This document shows, in pieces, positions 56,094-64,000 of a stretch of DNA of 64,000 bases. The notes below the pieces were generated by a model. The model was not told where the DNA came from, ran no database searches, and saw nothing but the letters and a program-made list of their open reading frames with translations. Source of the stretch: Cyclaneusma minus (Eukaryota; Ascomycota; Leotiomycetes; Marthamycetales; Marthamycetaceae); assembly GCA_037179335.1 (NCBI GenBank), contig JAKZHN010000035.1:248001-312000 (forward strand). The letters are read 5' to 3'. The position numbers and the translations under genes are program-made. Position 1 is the stretch's first letter. Each line of letters starts with the position of its first letter.

Positions 56094-59000
56094 ATGTCGT
56101 CCTTCGCGACTCTTCCTCAAGCCGAACCTGCTCTGCACAAGATGCCAGCAGAGATGCTTGCAAGGATCTTCAAGAGTGTAAGCTAGACGACCTCTTTCAT
56201 CTTCACCCACTAACGGAAGCAGCTGAGCAAAGAGGACTACAACAACCTCGCACTTACCTGCAAGGAGCTTCTCCTCCCGGCGCAATGCGAGATATTCAGA
56301 AGAATCCACATTCAACTCGCGGACGAGACTTTGGGCCTGCCGAACTACAGCGCGCGGCTCCTCGAAATCCCAACCGTGTTCAAAATCATCGAATCAAGCC
56401 CACTTCAACTTGTCCGCGAACTCAGCATCGTCAAAGGACCAGCCGGGGATAGTACACTACACCAGGACTGCCTGGAATACAATACTTGTCATGAGATGGC
56501 AGTCCATATCAAGGAACTGGGTCGACGCCTGCTCCCCCAGCACATCGTCAAGCTCCAGTAAGCCTCTTTGTCACAGTACTGACTTAGCCTTAGCCTCAGG
56601 CACCCACACGTGACCTCACGTGCCCTTAGCGCCGTAAAGCCTGGCGGCAGCCCTTATAGCTGCGCGCCAGCGCTGGAAAGCTTCCCTCTCCAGCTTATAA
56701 TATAAATTTATCTTAATTTTTATTTGCAATCCTTGCCGCGCTATAATAATTTATAAGCTTTTTTTATTAATTAATTTAAAAATTTTAATTTTTAAATATC
56801 TTTAACTTTTACAAATTCAAATACAATTTCTTATTTTATAATAATAGCGTATTATATAATCCCAATCCCAATATTTAATTTTAGCATTTTTAACCTTATT
56901 AGCGTTATTTATATAAATCTGTTTTTGCCAAGCCTTATTTTATTTTTATATTTAATTCAAAATTTTAAAATCCTAATTACCATTAATATTATAAGCTTTG
57001 CTATAAATTATATAATAATAGCTATTATTATTCTAAAAAATATATACCTTGATTTTGCCTAAACTATTAAATAAATTAATAAAATAGCCCTGCTAATTAT
57101 TAAATTAATTTAAAAATTTATCAAAAAATATATATTATTATTTATATTATAAATAAAATTATATAATTCTAATATATTTTTATTATATTTAATAATTTTT
57201 TATAGCAAGCTAATAGCAAAATTAATAATAAAAAATTTAAATTAAAGCAATAAAGCATAAATATTGCAGTTTTTTATTTTTTCTAAAATCAAGCGAATAT
57301 TATTAAAGCCAAATTGCAATTTACTAATATTAAATTGCAAATTAAAAATAATAAGCTAAAAAAATTAATAAGCATTTAAAAAATAAATTAAAAAAATATT
57401 TATTATAGTATATATTATTTATATTTATCCCTTTGCCCTATATTTTCGCTAAAAAATTAAAAACCCTAAAAAACTTTCCAAAAATGAAACCTAGCTATTT
57501 AAGCGCTAAAAATATTTTTAAATTGGATTTTTAAAATTTAATGCATTATAGCTATTAATAAACATATTTTTAGCTTAAAATATAAAAAGAATTAATATAT
57601 TATTAGCCAATTAAAAAAATATTATAAAATCTAATATAAAATTTAATTTAACCAAATTATTAGCAATCCTATTAATAAAAGAAATAGCCCTAAAAAGTTT
57701 TAAATATATTTTTTAATATATTAAAAAAACAATTATTATTTTAAACAAAATTAAAAAGGCTTAGCAATACCTTTATATTTTAAAGCAAAATAACATCATT
57801 TTTGCAGCCTTTTAATTTAAATATAGCTATATAGTAAATTAAGCCCAGCTTATTTTAAAATTGAAAATAAATAAATTTTATATTAGAATTTTAAATATTT
57901 TGGCCAATAAAATTAAGCTTTTATATAAAATATTTAATTTTATAGTATATAATTAATAAATAAAGCGTTTTTAAAATATTAGCAAATATATATAAAAAAT
58001 ATATTAAGAAAAAATACCAGCTTAATATTAAAACCGCCAAATATAATAATTTTAAATTTATTTTAAATAAAATTTAATAAACCGCTATTATAACCGCAAA
58101 CTATAATTATAATTATAATAATTATATAAATTTATTTGCTTTTTTTAAAAAAAAATATTGCGCAATATGTTTAAAAAATAGCAGCAAAATTATTGCAAAT
58201 AATATAATTTATATTTTTATTATAAATTTTTTAAATATATTATTATAAAATACAATAAAAAAAAGCAAGCTAATATTAAAAATAATAAAAAAGGCTATAA
58301 TAATTAATTTACAAGCCATAATAATAAATTTAAAAGCCATAATAATAATTTTAAAACCTATAATAATAATTTTAAAAATTGCGGTAATAATTTTAAAAAC
58401 CATAATAATAATTTAAAAAAAATATAAAAATAATGGCCATAAAAAATATTAAAATCGCCTTTATATTATAAATTAAAAAATATTATTAAAATAAAAATTT
58501 AATTTAAACCTTTTTTACCGCTAATTATAATAACCAAAAGCCGGAAAATATTTTTTTAGCCTAAATTGCAATTAAAATTTTTTATAATTTTTTTTATAAA
58601 TTAATATAATATTTTTATAATGTTAATATTTAAAAAATAATATATTATTAAGGCTATAATTTAATAAAAATTTCCAATTAATACTATTTTTTTTTAAATA
58701 TATATATATTTTTATAATTATTCTAATTAATAATAAATATTTTAAAACCGGCTTTATTAATCGGAATTTTACTAAAAAATATTATTTATTTTTATTTTTA
58801 TTTTCTAAATTAAAATAGCTAATATTAGCTAATAATAAATTAGCGCCGCCAATTATAAAAATTCTAATTGCAAAAATCGCTATTGATAATTATATTAATT
58901 CTTTTTTCATAATATTATTTCCCTTTATTTTAATAAGTATTCAATTTTTATAATTAAAATACCATAATTTTAGCATCAATTAAATAAAAAAAGCATTTTA

Positions 59001-62000
59001 TTAAAAAGTTAAATATTACGCTAAAATATGCTTTTTTTATAAATATTAGCTAATATTAATATTAGCTAATATTAATATTTTTTTTATTTTAAAAATAATA
59101 CCTATTTTAAAAATCCCAATATTATTTTAAATTAGCTAAAAAATAGGCCAATTTTTATAATGCTATTTTTTATATTTTTTAAACCAGTATTTTTTATATT
59201 TTCTAAACCGGCATTTTTTATATTATATATTTTACCAACTATAAAAATGCAAATAAGAAATTAATACGCCTAAAAATAAAAAATATTCCTTTTAAAATTA
59301 ACCAAATTTTTATTTTAAAGCGGGATTTTTATATTATAAAAAGAATACAAATTTAAAGAAATCAAAAATAAAAGCCTGCATAATATATAATAGCCTTTTA
59401 AAGCTTTTTTACCTCGCTAAAAAAAATAGCTAATAAAATTTGCATTATTATTAGAAAAATAAAAAAATGGCATTTTTATTATTAAATATATTTGTTTCTG
59501 CTTTTTAATTAATATTAAATAATTATTAATTTAGGCCAAATAGAAATAATATTAAAATAAATATTATAATTAATTTTATTATATTTGCCAATTAAAACAA
59601 AATCTAATATATAAAAAGTATTTAAAAAAAATTAAATAATATTTTAAAATTAAAAAACTTATATATATATAAAATAGAATTTTTAAAATTACCAGATTTT
59701 ATATAAAAAAAATATTTTATCGGCCAAAAATATTTAAATAAGCTATGCTTTTTATTTTTGTTACTATATAATAATTTTCTGGCCTTTTATTATGTTAAAA
59801 AAATATTTATAGCTTTTAAAATATAAAAAAATTAAGCAAAAGAATTAAAAAAAAAATGTTAAATTTATAAAAAATAATTAATATAACTAATAAAAACTCT
59901 AAAATAAATTTTTTAAATGGTTTTAAAACATATTAAATGCCTTTTTTTCTAAAAAAAAGCCAATAAATTGCCCCCTAAATAATTTTAGAACTATAAAATT
60001 AAATTATTGCCTAAAATAAAATTACCTTATTATATATAAAAACCGATTGTTTTATTTAAAAAATTAAAAAAAAATAGCTTAATAAGCAGCTTTTTTATAA
60101 ATTTATTTAGAAATTAAAATCCAAATATATTATATTACTAATATTAGCTATTAAATTAAAAGGAAAAATTAAAATTTATTAAAATTATAAAGGCCTAAAT
60201 AATAATATTATTAAAAATCGCTATTTTCTGCCCTTAATTAAAAAAAAACCTAAATACTATATATAAAGCGAAAATTTATATTAAATTTAATATTATTGCT
60301 ATATTTAATAAATAAAAAATAGCGGAAATAAATAAATAAAAAATAAAATTGATTATTTGCTTTGGTTTTTTTAAATTATTAATTATATTTTTTAATTTTT
60401 ATAACGTTTTGGCCTTTTTTTAATATTATATTAGTAATATCTTATTTAATTTACTGAATAAAATATGTATAGCCTATTTAAATAATTTAAAAAAATATAA
60501 AAAATATATTTAAAAAATAATTTACCGCTTAAAAAATATAGGCCTTTAAATTGATATTTTTAAATATAAATTTAAAATTATTTATACCAAATATCTAGGC
60601 CTTTATATTATATTAAATACTATAAAAATAAATTTAAATAAGATTTTTGCTATTTTAATTTAATTTCTTTTTATTTATATTTAAAAAGTTTTAAAATTTT
60701 TAAAATTTTTAAAATTTGCCAATTTTTACCAATTTTTTTTTTCAAAATAACTAAACCATTAAATAATTTAATTAAAAAAAGAAATGGAAAAACGCCCAGC
60801 AAAATACTTTTAATAAATTTAAATAAGCATTTATTTTAGCCCCGATTTTGGCTTTTTTTAATTATAATAATTATAAAAATAAATATTTTATAATAATAAA
60901 GCAGCTAAATTAAAAATAAATTTAATAATTTAAATCTTTTTTTGGCTTTAATTTTAAAACTATTTATAAGCCAGAATTTTAAGCAATTAAACCAAATATA
61001 TTAAGCAGGCTTTTAAAAAACCAATTTTAATATATGAAAAATAAAAGGCTGCAATATAAATTAAGAATATTATTATTAAAATTAAATTTTTTATTTAAAG
61101 CCTTATATAATTTAATAATAAAAGAAATTTACCTGGCCTTAATATTAATTTTAAATGTTTAAAAAAAATAAAAAAACCTATTAAAAAATATTAAATAAGC
61201 CTATAAAATATTAAATATTGCAATATTAGCATTAGCGGCCTTGGGAAATAAAATTTCTAAAGCCTGGTTAAAAAAATATGTTTAATTTTTGAAAAATAAA
61301 TATCCGATTTTTTTATTTTAAAAGAAAAAAAATATATTAAAAAATTTTTAAAAAAAATAACCCGGATATAATTACCCTTTAATATATTTAATTTAATAAC
61401 TCAAATTATTTATAAATATTATTTAATAGCTTTAGTTGAATATTTAAAAAAAAATCTAGCTAATATTAGCCAATATTATTAATGGCCAAAAATATTAAAG
61501 AATACAGCTAAATATATTAAGAAATATAAATTTCATAATAAAATTAAGGCATTTAAATTATTATTTTTAAAATATTTGCAATTTTTTTTAATATGATTTA
61601 AAGCCTAATTAAATATATTTATAAATTATATTATCCCTTTATTTAAATATCAAAATATCACGGAGTAATATAGTGCAGCATGCTACCGCTAAGCTAGAGC
61701 ACAAAAGGCCTATAATATTTCCGAATAAGGGAATATTCCTGCACCCAATATTTAAGCCGTATAATAATTATCCCCCCCTTTATGCCTTTATTAGCCTTAA
61801 TAAAGAAGCTGTTTTTATAGCTTTTTCGGCCCATGCTATTTGGGCGCCATTTAAAATAATTTGTTATAATTAAAATACCAAACCCCCAATTATGCTTTAT
61901 AAAATCGGACTATAAAATAAAATGGCTATTAGCTAAATTGGCTTGGGGATTTAAGCCCTAATTTTTAATTTGAATGCTTTTTTGCTTGCTATTTTTAAAG

Positions 62001-64000
62001 CTTTTACAGCCCTTTATTTTCTGATATTTTGCATGCTGCAAAAACCGCTTTTTGCTTTTATCGACATTTGAACCCCGGCCTGCTAATTGTGGTTCGGAAA
62101 CACTTTATTACAGAGTAATATAGTGCAGTATGCTACCGCTAAGCTAGAGTATAAAAAGCCCGTAATATTCCCGAACGAGGAAATACTCTTGCACCCGATA
62201 TTTAAGCCGTGTGACAAAAGAATACGGGCAAATATACCGATATATAATAATAGTAATTTATAGGCTAATTAAATTAAAATATTTTATTTTTATAAAAGGC
62301 CTAAAAATTGAACAATTGGTAAAAGCCTTTTTTTAGTAAATTTATTATATTTCTAATATTTCTAATAATATTATTTTAAATAAAAAAACCTAATTTATTT
62401 TTTAATTTTAACAATATTTATTTAAATAATTTAAAATTGGTTTAAAACCATTATTTTTATTTTACCCTAAAATTAATAATTAAATAAAAAGGCTAAATGC
62501 ATATTTAAAATAGTATTTTTAAAGCTTTATATTATTTATATAAAATAATTAAATAAATTGGCTATTTTTGGCAAAATTTATATTAAATAATCAAATTTTT
62601 AAAATTATAAAAACTATATTATTTTTTGCAAATTATAAATATTATCCTTAAATAAAAGTAATTTTTTAGCCCTATTTTTTAAATATATTAGCTATTTAAA
62701 AACAAGATTTTTATAAAGCAAATATAATAGCAAATTATATAAAAAAATATTATATTTAATTAAAAGCCCTAGCTTAATAATTTATTAATAAATATAAAAA
62801 AACTGCAAATTAATATTATTTAAAGGCTTTAATATTTAACAAAGGCTAATTAATATTAAAAATATAAAAATAAATTATTTTATAAAAAAAATAGGCCAGG
62901 CCTTGGCTAATACATAAAGTTTATTAAAGGGTATATAGCCTAAAGCTTTTAAAAGGTATACTCTTTTTTAGTATTTTATATATTTTTTAAGCTAAAATTA
63001 AAATTAAAAAGCCTATCCGGCCTAAATAAAATTAATAAGGCAAAAAATAAAAATATTAAAGGCCGAGTATTTAAAAAAAAACAAAAAATGGAAATTTAAT
63101 AATATTTTAAATATTTATAATTAAAATTTAAAACCAAATTAAACATTTATATACCAAATTAAATAAAAACATTATTGGCCAAGCTGGTAGCTAAAAGCGG
63201 ATTTATATAAATATAAAAAATATTTATAAAAATAATATTAGCAATATTTAAATAAGCCTGGCCTATTGGAATTTTTGGTTAAATAAGCTTTATAATATAA
63301 TAAAATTATAATATAGCCAATTACTATAATATAAACCGCTATAATTCAAGCCTTTTAAAAAAAAGGCTATAAAAGAAATTCTTGGCATTTAAAGCTATAA
63401 TAAAGGGAGAAAGGATTATATGGTTTTTATAGGTAAAAATACAAATATTTTATAATTAAAAACTTACGAATATTTAAAAATAAAAACCGATTTTTAGCGT
63501 TATTTAAAACAAATAGCGATTTAGACCGAAAATACTATTATAGTACTAATTTAGCCTTAGCCTTAGGCATTTATATATAATCTTATATGCCCTTAGCGCC
63601 GTGAAGCCTGCCGGCAGCCCTTATGGCTGTGCGCCAGTGCTGGAGAGCTTCCCTTTTTAGCTTACAATACAAGTCTACCTTAATCCCCACCTGCGACCCT
63701 TGCCGCGCCGTGACACTCTTTTACATACTCTCTCGCAAACTGGAACTCACTGACCTCGCTTTTTCCTAGCTTGGAACTGGGCTCCTGCCGATTGGTCACC
63801 CTTTTCGATCATGCGGGCGGGGCTTTGGCGAACCAGTCGAAGATCCGCAATCTCTCTCTAGTTCTGGAGGGCAGGTGTTTCCTTGGGATGGACCGAAGCT
63901 TTGAGCGAACTATTGTCCCAACAACTCTTGGCAAGATCGAACATCTTTCGGTGAAAGGAGACTTGCATGCTCTACATATCTCGATAGCGACCGCGTTGCT
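56094..64000 (+). CDS. F-box/LRR-like protein interrupted by a retroelement in intron 2 (3' end outside the window)
   Basis: Exons are 56094-56177, 56223-56557 and 63770 to beyond 64000. The F-box is split by intron 1 exactly as in the paralogue at 2552 (KMPAEMLARIFKS, then LSKEDYNNLALTCKELLLPA). Exon 2 is 335 nt, the same length as in that paralogue, and intron 2 is in the same phase. Intron 2 is 7212 nt because an LTR element sits ten bases or fewer past the donor gtaagc. Without the element and one target-site copy it would be about 60 nt, with a normal branch-like ctgac and acceptor tag. Exon 3 resumes with LELGSCRLVTLFDHAGGAL and KIRNLSLVLEGRC, matching the paralogue's leucine-rich part. 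Coding exons show no stop, so the protein could survive if the giant intron is spliced; otherwise the gene is dead. Confidence 0.75.
56564..56568. repeat. Target-site duplication, left copy (CTCTT)
   Basis: CTCTT directly precedes the 5' LTR start (TGTCACAG) and matches CTCTT at 63716-63720. Confidence 0.9.
56569..56748. repeat. 5' long terminal repeat (180 bp)
   Basis: It begins TGTCACAGTACTGACTTAGC and ends CGCGCTATAATA. Its outer end keeps CpA/TpG sites that are mutated in the other LTR, while its inner end (CTATAATA) is the mutated form of CCGTGACA. Confidence 0.92.
61656..62216. mobile_element. Nested TRIM-like element with 111-bp direct terminal repeats (561 bp)
   Basis: Direct repeats 61656-61766 and 62106-62216 are each 111 bp and share GCTACCGCTAAGCTAGAG and TTTAAGCCGT. 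Their ends are TATCA/TATTA on the left and GTATAATA/GTGTGACA on the right, consistent with original TGTCA...TGACA LTR ends. The 339-bp interior is visibly less AT-rich than the surrounding retroelement and has no meaningful coding capacity. The 5-bp flanks (CAAAA and AAAGA) do not match cleanly. Confidence 0.75.
63536..63715. repeat. 3' long terminal repeat (180 bp)
   Basis: It begins TATTATAGTACTAATTTAGC (the mutated form of the 5' LTR start) and ends CCGCGCCGTGACA. It is the same length as the 5' LTR. Confidence 0.92.
63716..63720. repeat. Target-site duplication, right copy (CTCTT)
   Basis: CTCTT follows the 3' LTR end TGACA directly and matches 56564-56568. Confidence 0.9.

Larger units (their letters stand above)
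56569..63715. mobile_element. RIP-degraded LTR retrotransposon, 7147 bp
   Basis: The element has 180-bp direct terminal repeats (56569-56748 and 63536-63715), TG...CA ends (TGTCACAG and CCGTGACA), and a 5-bp target duplication CTCTT. The interior is extremely AT-rich, with no open frame that reads as gag, protease, reverse transcriptase or integrase, so the superfamily and direction cannot be assigned. Differences between the LTRs are almost all C-to-T or G-to-A, as expected for repeat-induced point mutation. It lies within intron 2 of the F-box gene. A smaller element is nested at 61656-62216. Confidence 0.9.

Noticed and set aside
58209..58403. 64-codon Ile/Phe/Lys-rich frame in the AT block, and similar frames such as 61673-61873
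   Set aside because: Composition is that of AT-saturated RIP DNA or of the TRIM-like repeat; not genes.
1..64000. CRISPR arrays, bacterial operons, rRNA genes
   Set aside because: No spaced identical repeats of that type and no rRNA-like sequence; the intron-rich gene structure is eukaryotic.

Overview
The window is nuclear DNA of a filamentous ascomycete (Pezizomycotina). The support is many short GT-AG introns (about 45-100 nt) with CTRAY-like branch sites, typical fungal families (F-box/leucine-rich proteins, rhodopsin-fold PTH11-like membrane proteins, an NRPS-like A-T-R reductase, UreF, Cho2, GH43, a SesA/NB-ARC/TPR receptor), and a 7.1-kb AT-saturated retroelement that carries C-to-T/G-to-A differences of the RIP type. 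Gene models were built by hand from reading frames and splice sites; almost all close in phase.

Layout. 0-6 kb: two tandem F-box/LRR paralogues (the first cut by the window edge), followed by two small Tc1/mariner-type MITEs. 6-17 kb: CHO2 (PE methyltransferase) divergent from NBP35 (cytosolic Fe-S assembly), then an NRPS-like adenylation-thiolation-reductase gene. 17-22 kb: a rhodopsin-fold membrane protein, a decayed F-box fragment, one unrecognised gene and repeat-bearing non-coding DNA. 22-40 kb: an unusual four-exon gene coding amidoligase + zinc ribbon + trypsin-like peptidase in one 974-residue chain, then UreF, an MFS transporter, a second rhodopsin-fold protein, CDC34-type E2, ORC2 and a third rhodopsin-fold protein. 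41-46 kb: a 1464-residue NLR (SesA-like domain, Gly/Asn/Gln-rich repeat, NB-ARC, TPRs) that ends in a UBR-box zinc finger. 46-54 kb: a frameshifted cupin gene, a secreted GH43, CDC123, CWC21 and a medium-chain dehydrogenase. 54-64 kb: a third F-box/LRR paralogue whose second intron holds an LTR element (180-bp LTRs, 5-bp target duplication CTCTT) with a 561-bp TRIM-like element nested inside it.

Housekeeping genes (CHO2, NBP35, CDC34, ORC2, CDC123, CWC21, UreF) lie among lineage-variable genes. The two most notable genes are the NLR-UBR fusion, which suggests a receptor that reads N-degrons as an integrated sensor, and the amidoligase-peptidase fusion, which suggests a peptide-modifying or self/non-self enzyme. 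Both functions are inferred from domain content. The UBR-TPR linkage lies within one uninterrupted reading frame; the amidoligase-peptidase linkage depends on three predicted introns that all preserve phase. No tRNA, rRNA or CRISPR array was recognised.
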